Source: Desulfobacterales bacterium
GTDB taxonomy: Bacteria > Desulfobacterota > Desulfobacteria > Desulfobacterales > Desulfosalsimonadaceae
Length of the DNA: 26,257 nucleotides
Direction of reading: 5' to 3'
NCBI GenBank assembly: GCA_029933295.1
Contig: JAOZOL010000009.1
Span: 1 to 26,257 of the forward strand
Part shown: positions 7,283 to 15,325 of the stretch, piece after piece
Numbering within the stretch: the stretch's first letter is position 1
Layout of the letters: every line of letters begins with the position of its first letter
Notes under the pieces: generated by a model
Databases searched by the model: none
Seen by the model: only the letters and a program-made list of their open reading frames with translations
What the model was told of the DNA's origin: nothing
Translations under genes and position numbers: made by a program

Positions 7283-7924
7283 TTAAAAACCATGACATTT
7301 TTTGCAGTCTTCGTCAGACCCTGAGGGGCCTTTATGCAAATCTTCATGACACTTGATGCATTGCCCATGAAATGCCTCCACTGTTTTCCGTGGCGCATGA
7401 CAGCTTTCACAATCAGATTGGCCCGGAGCTGCACCGTTATCCTCATGGCAGCTGATGCACTGTTTGTGGAAGGCCTGTACCCGGCCAGGCATATAATCAT
7501 CAACCACCCCGGCTTCATGACAATCACTGCAAGGCTGGGGCTCGCCGCCATCTTCTTCATAATAATTATGATGGCAGTCATTACAGGAAAGACCATAATC
7601 ATCGCTATGGCCTTCATGGTCAAATTTCCCGTTATCCCCCAGGGCAGATACAAATTTACTGTCTGCCTTATGACACGTTTCGCAGGAAACCGGGACATCA
7701 GTTTCACCTTTTTTGTAGGTATGATGACAATCCTCGCAGGCTAATCCAGGAACATCGCCATGGGCCTGATGATCAAACAGCACATTTCCACCCACTGTCT
7801 TAAACATCAAGCGAACCGGCGGCTCGGGAGACTTTGCCGGCAGTGAACTGTAACAGAACACACCGATGACCAGACAGATGATTGCAATGACATAAACGAA
7901 TTTAAGTTCATTCTTTAAAGACAT
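7283..7924 (-). CDS. Membrane-anchored octahaem c-type cytochrome
   Basis: A 213-aa protein with an N-terminal hydrophobic segment (about residues 9-28) that acts as an export signal or anchor. No lipobox fits. Eight CxxCH haem motifs are visible at residues 63, 81, 114, 132, 156, 172, 189 and 207. Two blocks resemble cytochrome c3 (FDHxxHxx...LxCxDCHHxY...CxxCH, about 50-85 and 101-136). Two further blocks share AFHxQCIxCHED (about 151-176 and 184-211), so the protein arose by internal duplication. As first gene of the rnf operon it probably exchanges electrons with RnfG on the periplasmic side, as proposed for Rnf-linked multihaem cytochromes in Desulfovibrio and Methanosarcina. GAAAGGAA precedes the ATG. 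Confidence 0.93.
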   Translation of the reverse strand: MSLKNELKFVYVIAIICLVIGVFCYSSLPAKSPEPPVRLMFKTVGGNVLFDHQAHGDVPGLACEDCHHTYKKGETDVPVSCETCHKADSKFVSALGDNGKFDHEGHSDDYGLSCNDCHHNYYEEDGGEPQPCSDCHEAGVVDDYMPGRVQAFHKQCISCHEDNGAAPGQSDCESCHAPRKTVEAFHGQCIKCHEDLHKGPSGSDEDCKKCHGF

Positions 7925-8034
7925 CTATTCAGATTCCTTTCAAATGCAATATATAAACCGATAATTCACTGACACTTCCAGCGATCCGACGGTTAATTAC
8001 CGATTCAAAACACTATTTACCCTCAATCCCGCAT

Positions 8035-8051
8035 GGGGCTGAAGCAACCCC
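8035..8051 (-). promoter_or_regulatory. Hairpin in the leader of the cytochrome-rnf operon
   Basis: On the minus strand GGGGTTG-CTT-CAGCCCC forms a 7-bp stem including one G-U pair, with a 3-nt loop. It lies about 110 nt before the cytochrome start and downstream of the candidate promoter. No U-tract follows, so it is not a terminator as it stands. It may stabilise the mRNA or take part in a larger leader structure. Confidence 0.35.
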
Positions 8052-8095
8052 TTATAATATAAACAAATCCGCAAATCTCATAAAATCTTAAAAAA

Positions 8096-8126
8096 ATTAT
8101 CTATTCTTTTGGATAATTTTTGTCAA
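8096..8126 (-). promoter_or_regulatory. Candidate promoter of the cytochrome-rnf operon
   Basis: On the minus strand a perfect TTGACA (8121-8126) is followed after 19 nt by GATAAT (8096-8101), a 5/6 match to the -10 box. An alternative TAGATA gives 17-nt spacing. Transcription would start near 8089, leaving a leader of about 165 nt. The position between the ftsZ terminator and the cytochrome gene fits a separate rnf transcription unit. The rest of the 7925-8402 gap shows no ORF I would support. Confidence 0.5.
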
Positions 8127-8232
8127 GGAATTTATATGAATTTATTTGACCGGAAGTTATATGATAATCTGGCTCCAGTCAATTTAAAATTTCCGTAAGA
8201 TTGAATTCGAAAAATCTGTAAACAGAAAATCT

Positions 8233-8261
8233 AAAAAAAAGCCGGGAAACCCGGCCTTTTT
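8233..8261 (-). terminator. Rho-independent terminator after ftsZ
   Basis: On the minus strand a GC-only stem GCCGGG-TTT-CCCGGC (8241-8255) is followed directly by eight Ts (8233-8240) and preceded by a run of As. It lies about 140 nt past the ftsZ stop and ends the dcw transcript. The A-tract also gives Ts on the plus strand, so it could work in both directions, though no plus-strand gene is seen. Confidence 0.9.
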
Positions 8262-8282
8262 CACACGATACCACGATACAAG
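8262..8282. repeat. Tandem sequence complementary to the ftsZ ribosome binding region
   Basis: On the plus strand CACACGATAC (8262-8271) and CACGATACAAG (8272-8282) are adjacent near-copies. Both are inverted copies of the plus-strand stretch CTTGTATCGTGTG at 9656-9668, which covers the nucleotides just upstream of, and the first three bases of, the ftsZ Shine-Dalgarno sequence. In the ftsZ mRNA the 3' UTR just before the terminator could therefore pair with the leader over 10-11 bp. Confidence 0.5.
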
Positions 8283-8402
8283 AAAAATTGTTTTACTTAT
8301 TTAACAACCTTAAATTATTGTCTTTATCTTTAAACGCTTTACAACAACAGAATTTAGCCGCTACTGTGTCCAGTTTCTATTTTCAAGTCTCCGGTTTCTG
8401 CG

Positions 8403-9644
8403 TTAGTCCGCCTTCCGCCTTAAAAACGTCGGGATGTCATAATCCACTAAGGGATCTTCAACTGCTGCTGCTTTATTATACTTTGCGTCATTCATTTTGT
8501 TTACGGTTCTGTTTGACCTGTTAGATATCCGGTCTTTGGCCTCTTCTTTTTTCCGGATATACGCCGGTCGAACCAGTTCCCGCTCAAAAAATTTAAGCTC
8601 ATCAGGCGTCATATTCCGAACTTTGCCACGGGTTTCAGGTTGAGGCTTTAACTCTTTTATGGACGGCTTTGCCATCTGTACCTTCCCGTCCCCGATCCCG
8701 GTGGCGATAACGGTGACACGCAATTCATCACCAATGGTATCATCAACCGCCGTGCCCCAGATAATTTCAACATCATCATCACCGATTTCATTATAAATTC
8801 GCTCCGACGCTTCAATGGTTTCTTCCATGGTCAGATCAGAATTACAGGTAATATTCATGAGTACACCCCGGGCACCCACAATGGAATTATCTTCAAGCAG
8901 GGGATGGGAGATTGCCCTTTCAGCAGCTTCAATGGCACGGTTTTCACCGCTGGACACGCCTATGCCCATGATCGCCATCCCGGCCTTTGACATGGTTGCT
9001 TTCACATCCGCAAAATCAAGATTGATCAACCCGGGCCGCATAATCAAATCCGTAATTCCCTTGACCGAATGATTCAGTATTTCATCGGCTCGCATAAACA
9101 TATCGATTAACGTCGATTTTTTCGACGCCAACCCCCGCAAACGATCGTTCGGTATGGTAATCACGGTGTCGGCCATTTCCTGCAATCTGGCAATCCCCTC
9201 CTCGGCCTGTTTGCTGCGCTTTCTGGCCTCAAATGCAAAAGGTTTGGTAACGACAGCCACTGTCAGCGCCCCCATTTCTTTGCAGATTTCCGCAATAACC
9301 GGGGCAGCACCAGTTCCGGTCCCACCGCCAAGGCCTGCCGCGATAAACACCATGTGGCTGTCTGCCAGGGCTTCTCGTAAAACATCAGCCGATTCAAGGG
9401 CTGCATCCCTGCCTTTACCGGGATCAGCACCTGCGCCAAGTCCTTCGGTCAACATTTCTCCCAGCTGAATCTTAACGCTTGCCTTTGAATTAGCAAGCGC
9501 CTGGGAATCCGTGTTGGCGACGATAAACTGAACCCCCGGAAGATTGGAATCGATCATGTTGTTCACCGCATTTCCGCCGCCGCCGCCGACACCGATCACC
9601 TTGATTTTTGCCGAACTTTCAGCCTCCACATAAGTAAAGTCCAT
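8403..9644 (-). CDS. ftsZ: Cell division GTPase FtsZ
   Basis: A 413-aa tubulin-like GTPase that polymerises into the Z-ring at midcell. The GTP-binding signature GGGTGTG is at residues 106-112. The T7 synergy loop NLDFADV, with D210 and D213 for GTP hydrolysis, is intact. A charged, variable linker leads to the conserved C-terminal peptide DIPTFLRR, which binds FtsA. The start is set by a near-perfect AAGGAGGTG 5 nt before the ATG. It is the last gene of the dcw cluster, 44 nt after ftsA, with a terminator about 140 nt downstream. The sequence just upstream of its ribosome binding site is complementary to two short stretches in its own 3' UTR. Confidence 0.99.
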   Translation of the reverse strand: MDFTYVEAESSAKIKVIGVGGGGGNAVNNMIDSNLPGVQFIVANTDSQALANSKASVKIQLGEMLTEGLGAGADPGKGRDAALESADVLREALADSHMVFIAAGLGGGTGTGAAPVIAEICKEMGALTVAVVTKPFAFEARKRSKQAEEGIARLQEMADTVITIPNDRLRGLASKKSTLIDMFMRADEILNHSVKGITDLIMRPGLINLDFADVKATMSKAGMAIMGIGVSSGENRAIEAAERAISHPLLEDNSIVGARGVLMNITCNSDLTMEETIEASERIYNEIGDDDVEIIWGTAVDDTIGDELRVTVIATGIGDGKVQMAKPSIKELKPQPETRGKVRNMTPDELKFFERELVRPAYIRKKEEAKDRISNRSNRTVNKMNDAKYNKAAAVEDPLVDYDIPTFLRRKAD

Positions 9645-9688
9645 TCTTACACCTCCTTGTATCGTGTGTGTTTTGGTTATATTTTAAC

Positions 9689-10915
9689 TCAAATGATTTC
9701 CATAAACCATGTCTTCATCTGCTTCATAATCCGGTTAAAAATATTGGTATCCCTTATTCTGAACTTTTTTTTGGCCTGATACTTTGAGCCATACAATACC
9801 AGGCCAACGCCCGTGGCATGCATGGGGCTGTTGACAACATCCACAAGGCCGCTGATCCCCCGCGGGGTCCCCAACCGCACCGGCAGCTCAAATACCGATT
9901 CCGCGATTTCGGGCACCCCTTCAAGCAGGGATGCGCCTCCGGTCAGTATGATTCCGCCTTTAACCGCATCCTTCAAACCAGCTCTTAAAATTTCACGTTT
10001 CATTAACGTAAATATCTCTTCAACCCTGGGTTCTAAAATTTCAGCTAAAATCTGCCGGGGCAGCTTGCGCGCACCACGGCCGCTGATGTCTGATATCTCA
10101 ATGACTTCATCATTTTTGACCTTATCAGCAACGCAGGTGCCGTATTTTAATTTGATCTTTTCCGCTTCAACCATGGGGGTTCTCAAGCCGACGGAAATAT
10201 CGTTTGTCATATTATTACCGCCCAGCGACAGGACAAACGTATGTTTGATGTTGTTTCCTGAAAAAATAGCCAGATCCGTGGTGCCGCCGCCGATATCGAT
10301 AATGCCGGTGCCGACCTCTTTTTCTTCAGGAGACATGACCGCCTCACTGGATGCAATGGGTTCCAGTATGATATTACAGACATCCAGTCCTGCCTTGTGG
10401 CCGCACTTGATGATATTCTGAGCGGATGCAACCGCACCGGTTACAATATGGATTCTTACTTCAAGACGAACTCCTGCCATTCCCACAGGATTATTGATCC
10501 CCGGCTCACCATCTACGATAAATTCCTGGGGCAGAACATGAATCACTTCCCGGTCCATGGGAATTGCTACCGCTCTTGCAGCCTCAATGACACGGTCTAC
10601 GTCCGCCTGGGTAATTTCATCACCCTTTATGGCAATAATTCCATTACTGTTAAAACCGGTAATATGCCCACCGGCGATTCCGGCATATACGGATGAAATT
10701 TCACAACCCGCCATCAATTCAGCTTCTTCAACCGCTTTCTTGATGGATTCAACCGTGGATTCAATATTGACCACCACACCCTTTCGCAACCCCACTGACG
10801 GGTGGCTTCCGATACCGATGATATTCACATCATTACCCGCAACTTCGGAGACAACCGCACAAATCTTTGTCGTGCCGATATCAAGCCCCACTATGATTTC
10901 TTCCTGGTTTTTCAC
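9689..10915 (-). CDS. ftsA: Cell division protein FtsA
   Basis: A 408-aa actin-like ATPase that tethers FtsZ to the membrane and recruits later division proteins. The first phosphate motif IIVGLDIGTTK is near the N-terminus, and IIDIGGGTTDLAIF and GIILTGGAS follow in the expected order. The C-terminal NIFNRIMKQMKTWFMEII is an amphipathic membrane-targeting helix. The start is the GTG at 10915, because AAAAAGGAGG lies 6 nt upstream. A longer frame from 10972 would add 19 residues overlapping ftsQ and is unlikely. It starts 1 nt after the ftsQ stop, so the two are probably translationally coupled. Confidence 0.97.
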   Translation of the reverse strand: MKNQEEIIVGLDIGTTKICAVVSEVAGNDVNIIGIGSHPSVGLRKGVVVNIESTVESIKKAVEEAELMAGCEISSVYAGIAGGHITGFNSNGIIAIKGDEITQADVDRVIEAARAVAIPMDREVIHVLPQEFIVDGEPGINNPVGMAGVRLEVRIHIVTGAVASAQNIIKCGHKAGLDVCNIILEPIASSEAVMSPEEKEVGTGIIDIGGGTTDLAIFSGNNIKHTFVLSLGGNNMTNDISVGLRTPMVEAEKIKLKYGTCVADKVKNDEVIEISDISGRGARKLPRQILAEILEPRVEEIFTLMKREILRAGLKDAVKGGIILTGGASLLEGVPEIAESVFELPVRLGTPRGISGLVDVVNSPMHATGVGLVLYGSKYQAKKKFRIRDTNIFNRIMKQMKTWFMEII

Positions 10916-10916
10916 T

Positions 10917-11771
10917 TTAAACCTCCTTTTTATGTCCCGCAGACGTATCTTCGTTCTCTGGCCGAGCAACAATGCAGTCCGGATTTCTTAAATCAATCTC
11001 CGCCATACGTTGAAATGTGTCATTTTCATCCATATAAAATAAAATTTTTCCCAGCCGGAGGTATTTTAACTTGTAATCGCCATATCCAAGTTTAACGACA
11101 TTAACAGGACTATCGGTTTGCAGCGTTAACCCTATTTCCCTGTCAACAATAATCCGCTTAATCATATGATTGGGAATAATCCCGTCCAAAGATTCCCCCA
11201 TTGCCAATACTTCCATCACAGATGAAGAAACCCTGGTGCTCGGCAGCTCCGATGTGGTCCAGTCAGCATAATCAATCCCGGAGATAACCGGCATCCCGGA
11301 AGCCTCGGATTCCGTCGCTTCCTTGAATATAATCCCATCGGCATTAACAAGAAAATGCCTGCCCAGATCAAGGACAGCCATGGGCTTTTCTTCTTTGATA
11401 TGTATGGTTATATTGTCAGGAAACGTTCGATAAATATCCGCCTGGGAAATCCAGGGATTTGCCAGAAGTTTTTTTCTGACTGTTTTTAAATTTATTGATA
11501 AAATATTGACCCCTTTTGCTATCTGGGCTGACGCAAGAATCTGGTTTGACGTTAGCTTTCTTCCGCCTTCAATTGACAGATTTTTTGCACTGAAATAGTC
11601 ACATTGCGTTAAAACATCATATCCGAAAATAAATATTAAACTCATGCCCGTGAGGACAAGGACAATAAACACACTCTTAAAAACAGAACGGGCCATCTGT
11701 CTGGCTGTCATGGCAGGCCTGCTATCAGCTTGCTTTTTTTTGTATCTGTTTTTTCGGATCTGTTTATTCAC
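10917..11771 (-). CDS. ftsQ: Cell division protein FtsQ
   Basis: A 284-aa bitopic membrane protein. A basic cytoplasmic tail (about 30 residues) precedes one membrane helix (FIVLVLTGMSLIFIFGY). A POTRA domain (YFSAKNLSIEGGRKL to IHIKEEKPMAVL) and the FtsQ beta domain follow. In the family it links early and late divisome proteins through FtsL and FtsB. The frame could start at TTG 11774 or GTG 11771; the GTG is chosen as the better codon. The start overlaps the end of murB by 8 nt. The 3' end carries the ribosome binding site of ftsA. Confidence 0.93.
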   Translation of the reverse strand: MNKQIRKNRYKKKQADSRPAMTARQMARSVFKSVFIVLVLTGMSLIFIFGYDVLTQCDYFSAKNLSIEGGRKLTSNQILASAQIAKGVNILSINLKTVRKKLLANPWISQADIYRTFPDNITIHIKEEKPMAVLDLGRHFLVNADGIIFKEATESEASGMPVISGIDYADWTTSELPSTRVSSSVMEVLAMGESLDGIIPNHMIKRIIVDREIGLTLQTDSPVNVVKLGYGDYKLKYLRLGKILFYMDENDTFQRMAEIDLRNPDCIVARPENEDTSAGHKKEV

Positions 11772-12696
11772 CAATGACTTTAACTTCCGTTTCCAGGGTT
11801 ATATTAAATTTTTTTAATATTGTTTCCTTCACGATTTCCGCCAGCCGGAGAACATCTTCCGCCGTGGCGTTGTTCCGGTTATAAATAAAATTTGCATGTT
11901 TTTCAGAAACCACCGCATCTCCCACACAAACCTCTTTTAATCCGGCCTGATCAATCAGCTGACCGGCAGACGCCCCGGTATCCGGATTTTTAAAAAAACA
12001 TCCGGCTGAGGCAAGTTCTGTGGGCTGGTTCTTTTGTTTTTTTCTTAACACAGCATCAGCTTCTGCTTTTACGTCCGGCAAAACATTTTTTGAAAAAGAA
12101 AAGCCCCCTTCAATGATAACGCAGGGATTTTCATCACCTTTATTTTCTTCATGTAATTCAAGCCCCCTGTAAGAAAATTTTAATGACGATTTATCCAGTT
12201 TTTTAACGTTTCCATCCGGACGGATTATTCTGATACCATCGACCACGCTACTTATTGTTCCATGCGCTGTGCCGGCATTCATGCGTATGGCGCCACCCAC
12301 TGTCCCCGGAATACCCAAAGCAAAATTCATCCCCGAAAGGCCGTTATCAATTGCATACCGACAAAGGGTATTTAATTTAGCGCCCGCCATTGCCAAAACC
12401 TTTGCCGATCCCTGCCTGGATAGATCATTAAGTTTTGCCAGGCAAATCACAATGCCCCGGATGCCCTGATCGCGAACCAGCAAATTTGTCCCCCCGCCCA
12501 TGATAAAAAACCGCAGCCCGGTTTCATTTATCCATTTAATAAGATCTGCCAGTTCGCTTTCATCTGCCGGCATAACATAGGCATCTGCCGGACCGCCGAT
12601 TCTAAATGATGTGTGTGCGGACATGGGCTCATCAAACCTGACACGATTTGAAAACCTGGTTTGCAATTGCTTTTTTAATTTTTCGTTAATTGCCAT
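11764..12696 (-). CDS. murB: UDP-N-acetylenolpyruvoylglucosamine reductase MurB
   Basis: A 310-aa FAD enzyme that reduces UDP-GlcNAc-enolpyruvate to UDP-MurNAc with NADPH. FAD-domain motifs are clear: HTSFRIGGPAD, FIMGGGTNLLV, GIPGTVGGAIRMNAG. The length and the SAGCFFKNPDTG motif point to the shorter type II MurB. The residue that acts as proton donor in E. coli MurB is serine; here the position is cysteine (codon at 11998-12000). The conserved SEKHANFIYN segment is present. The ATG at 12696 follows GGGTG; a GTG 9 nt upstream is an alternative. No ddl gene follows it, unlike many dcw clusters. Confidence 0.97.
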   Translation of the reverse strand: MAINEKLKKQLQTRFSNRVRFDEPMSAHTSFRIGGPADAYVMPADESELADLIKWINETGLRFFIMGGGTNLLVRDQGIRGIVICLAKLNDLSRQGSAKVLAMAGAKLNTLCRYAIDNGLSGMNFALGIPGTVGGAIRMNAGTAHGTISSVVDGIRIIRPDGNVKKLDKSSLKFSYRGLELHEENKGDENPCVIIEGGFSFSKNVLPDVKAEADAVLRKKQKNQPTELASAGCFFKNPDTGASAGQLIDQAGLKEVCVGDAVVSEKHANFIYNRNNATAEDVLRLAEIVKETILKKFNITLETEVKVIGE

Positions 12697-12714
12697 ATAT
12701 CGCACCCGAAAAGT

Positions 12715-14103
12715 TCAAATTGCCCTGCCGCTTTCTCCAAGCTCCCTTAACAGTGTTTCTCCTGCTTTCCACACATCGCCGGCCCCTAAAGTCAGGACAA
12801 TATCTCCTTTTTTCACAATCTCTTTCAAGTAAGCGATTGCATCCGCCGCATCAGTAAAATGGGACACATCCTTATGCCCATGATTTTTTATCGCTTCCTT
12901 GAGCATCACGCTGTCAACCCCTTCGATCCTATCCTCGCCGGCTGGATAAATAGGTAAAAGCGCCAAAACATCGGACTGATAAAAAGACCGGGAAAATTCA
13001 CCAAACAATGCCTGGGTCCGTGAATACCGATGGGGCTGAAAAACAACGACAACCCGTCTCCCTGGCCAGCTTTTCCGGATGGTTTCCAGCGTTATTTTTA
13101 TTTCAGTCGGATGATGTCCATAGTCATCTAAAAATTTAATCCCGCCGATATCGCCCTTTATTTCAAGACGCCGCTGCACTCCTTCCAATCGTTCAAGGGC
13201 GCGCTTAATGCGTTCAAAAGAAACATCCAGTTCAAGCCCGACTGAAATACTTGCCAGGGCATTATAAATATTATGAATACCCGGCATATTGAGAACAACT
13301 TCGCCGATAATTTTTTTTCGGCTATACACCGTAAAACGACTCTGCATCCCTTCAAATACGACATCCCTGGCCTGCAAATCCGCCTGAGCGCTTAATCCGT
13401 AAGTTACAAATCGTTTTCTTATTTTAGGAATGATATCCTGGACAGATTCATTATCAAGGCACAGCACAGCCAATCCGTAAAAAGGGATACGATCAATAAA
13501 ACTCAAAAACACTGATTTGATCGCTTCTATATTTTTATAAAAATCAACATGTTCTAAATCGATATTCGTCACCACCGCAATGGTGGGAGAAAATTTTAAA
13601 AATGACCCGTCACTCTCATCTGCTTCAGCCACAATAAAATCCCCTCCGCCCAGCACGGCATTGGTATTGATACTTTTTAATTTCCCTCCGATAACAACGG
13701 TGGGGTCAAGATCGCCTTCGGCTAAAACCCCGGCAAGCATTGATGTGGTGGATGTTTTCCCATGAGCGCCGGCCACCGCTATACTGTATTTTAACCGCAT
13801 CAATTCAGCCAGCATCTCAGCCCTTGGAATCACAGGAATTGATGCATCCAATGCAGCGCAAACCTCGGGGTTTCCCTCCCGAATCGCCGATGACGTGACC
13901 ACGACATCCACCTGTTTAATATGTTCTGCCGCATGCCCCTGGTATATTGTTCCCCCGAGTTGAGCAAGCCGGCGGGTCACATCGGACATGGCAACATCGG
14001 AACCCGATACTCTATACCCCAGATTCAATAACAGCTCGGCAATACCGCTCATTCCTATACCGCCGATGCCGACAAAAAATATGTGATATTGTTTGCGATA
14101 CAT
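12715..14103 (-). CDS. murC: UDP-N-acetylmuramate-L-alanine ligase MurC
   Basis: A 462-aa cytoplasmic Mur ligase that adds L-alanine to UDP-MurNAc using ATP. The N-terminal UDP-binding loop FVGIGGIGMSGIAELL is at residues 10-25. The ATP P-loop GAHGKTSTT is at 112-120. The typical FLDDYGHHPTEI and FQPHRYSRT motifs are present. AGGGAATATT precedes the ATG. It lies 22 nt after murG and 18 nt before murB. No unusual features were seen. Confidence 0.98.
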   Translation of the reverse strand: MYRKQYHIFFVGIGGIGMSGIAELLLNLGYRVSGSDVAMSDVTRRLAQLGGTIYQGHAAEHIKQVDVVVTSSAIREGNPEVCAALDASIPVIPRAEMLAELMRLKYSIAVAGAHGKTSTTSMLAGVLAEGDLDPTVVIGGKLKSINTNAVLGGGDFIVAEADESDGSFLKFSPTIAVVTNIDLEHVDFYKNIEAIKSVFLSFIDRIPFYGLAVLCLDNESVQDIIPKIRKRFVTYGLSAQADLQARDVVFEGMQSRFTVYSRKKIIGEVVLNMPGIHNIYNALASISVGLELDVSFERIKRALERLEGVQRRLEIKGDIGGIKFLDDYGHHPTEIKITLETIRKSWPGRRVVVVFQPHRYSRTQALFGEFSRSFYQSDVLALLPIYPAGEDRIEGVDSVMLKEAIKNHGHKDVSHFTDAADAIAYLKEIVKKGDIVLTLGAGDVWKAGETLLRELGESGRAI

Positions 14104-14125
14104 AATATTCCCTAATAACTTTGTC

Positions 14126-15325
14126 TCATGCAGCCCTTACCATTTCCGTCCTTTTGAACCCGATCATCCGGTAAATATCATCCACGATTCTTTCAGCAGC
14201 ATCCGGTTTACCGAATTGACGCATCCTGGCTTTCCTTTCTTCAAGGATGTCCGGATGACCGGCATAATATTGAATTTTATCAGATAAAAACAGACCTGAA
14301 AGTTCTTCTTCTAAGATCATCTCAGCCGCCCCGTTTTCCACAAGTGCCCTGGTATTGACAACCTGATGATTATCCGTTGCAAACGGAAACGGAATAAAAA
14401 TTACCGCACTGCCGGCAATCGTCAGTTCCGCAACGGTTGTCGCACCTGAACGGCAAATCACAAGATCCGCATTTTGATAACGGGTCGCCATGTCCTCAAA
14501 AAACGGTGCGACAACACACTCGATGTTACTTGCAGAATATGCCTTTTGAACATGATCAACATCTTGCTCCCCGGTCTGGTGAGTAAACCTGTATTTAACA
14601 GGAGCTTTCAAATATTTTAAGGCATCAACCACAGCCATGTTGATGCTGTGCGCCCCCTGACTTCCACCAAGTATCAGCACGTCAAACTTCAGATTGTTAT
14701 TTTGCGCCTTAGCCCCGGTGTTACGGTTCCGGCAAATTGCGTCTAAAATTTCTTTTCTGACAGGATTGCCGGTAAAAACTATTTTTTCAGCCCGCGCCTT
14801 TATTTTTGTATCGGCAAATGAAACATAAATTCGATTCGCAAAATCCGCCAACAACCTGTTTGTGATCCCGGGAATGCTGTTCTGTTCATGTATGACACGC
14901 AAGACCCTCAGCATCCATGCACTGACAACCACCGGGCCTGCCGAATATGCCCCCATGCCGATAACAACATCGGGTTTAAACCCGATTAACAACCCAATCG
15001 ATTCGATCAGCCCACGTGGTAGTTTCATCAAAGACAGCATTTTCGTTGAAAAGCGTTTCCCTTTAATTCCTTCAATGGTAATGAGCTTTTTTTCAAAACC
15101 GGTTTTCGCCAAAACGGTTTCCTCAATTTTTTTACCGCTTGAAACAAATAAAATCCGGGTTTCCGGCTGTCGGCGCATAAACGCCTCGGCAATGGCAATA
15201 CCAGGAAACAGATGCCCTCCGGTCCCGCCGCCTGCGATAACGATACGCAGTGCAATGTTTCCAGCCGTACTTGTGTCCGGTTTTTTCAAAACAGACCTTT
15301 TTGTTATTGCTTTTGAGATGCCCAT
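14126..15325 (-). CDS. murG: UDP-GlcNAc transferase MurG (lipid II synthase)
   Basis: A 399-aa peripheral membrane glycosyltransferase that adds GlcNAc to lipid I to give lipid II. The N-terminal glycine-rich loop IVIAGGGTGGHLFPG is clear, as are VIHEQNSIPGITNR, ILGGSQGAHSIN and the UDP-GlcNAc site VICRSGATTVAELT. The ATG start gives an extra 26 residues before the usual MurG start and overlaps ftsW by 22 nt, with no good ribosome binding site. A TTG at 15289, placed 6 nt after AAAAAGG and just past the ftsW stop, is a credible alternative that shortens the extension to 14 residues. Confidence 0.97.
   Translation of the reverse strand: MGISKAITKRSVLKKPDTSTAGNIALRIVIAGGGTGGHLFPGIAIAEAFMRRQPETRILFVSSGKKIEETVLAKTGFEKKLITIEGIKGKRFSTKMLSLMKLPRGLIESIGLLIGFKPDVVIGMGAYSAGPVVVSAWMLRVLRVIHEQNSIPGITNRLLADFANRIYVSFADTKIKARAEKIVFTGNPVRKEILDAICRNRNTGAKAQNNNLKFDVLILGGSQGAHSINMAVVDALKYLKAPVKYRFTHQTGEQDVDHVQKAYSASNIECVVAPFFEDMATRYQNADLVICRSGATTVAELTIAGSAVIFIPFPFATDNHQVVNTRALVENGAAEMILEEELSGLFLSDKIQYYAGHPDILEERKARMRQFGKPDAAERIVDDIYRMIGFKRTEMVRAA

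Noticed and set aside
7222..7744. Frames of 136 and 161 codons overlapping the cytochrome gene
   Set aside because: They are shadow frames of the CxxCH-rich coding sequence.
10916..10972. Longer ftsA frame adding 19 residues
   Set aside because: The near-perfect AAGGAGG 6 nt before the GTG at 10915 clearly sets the start.
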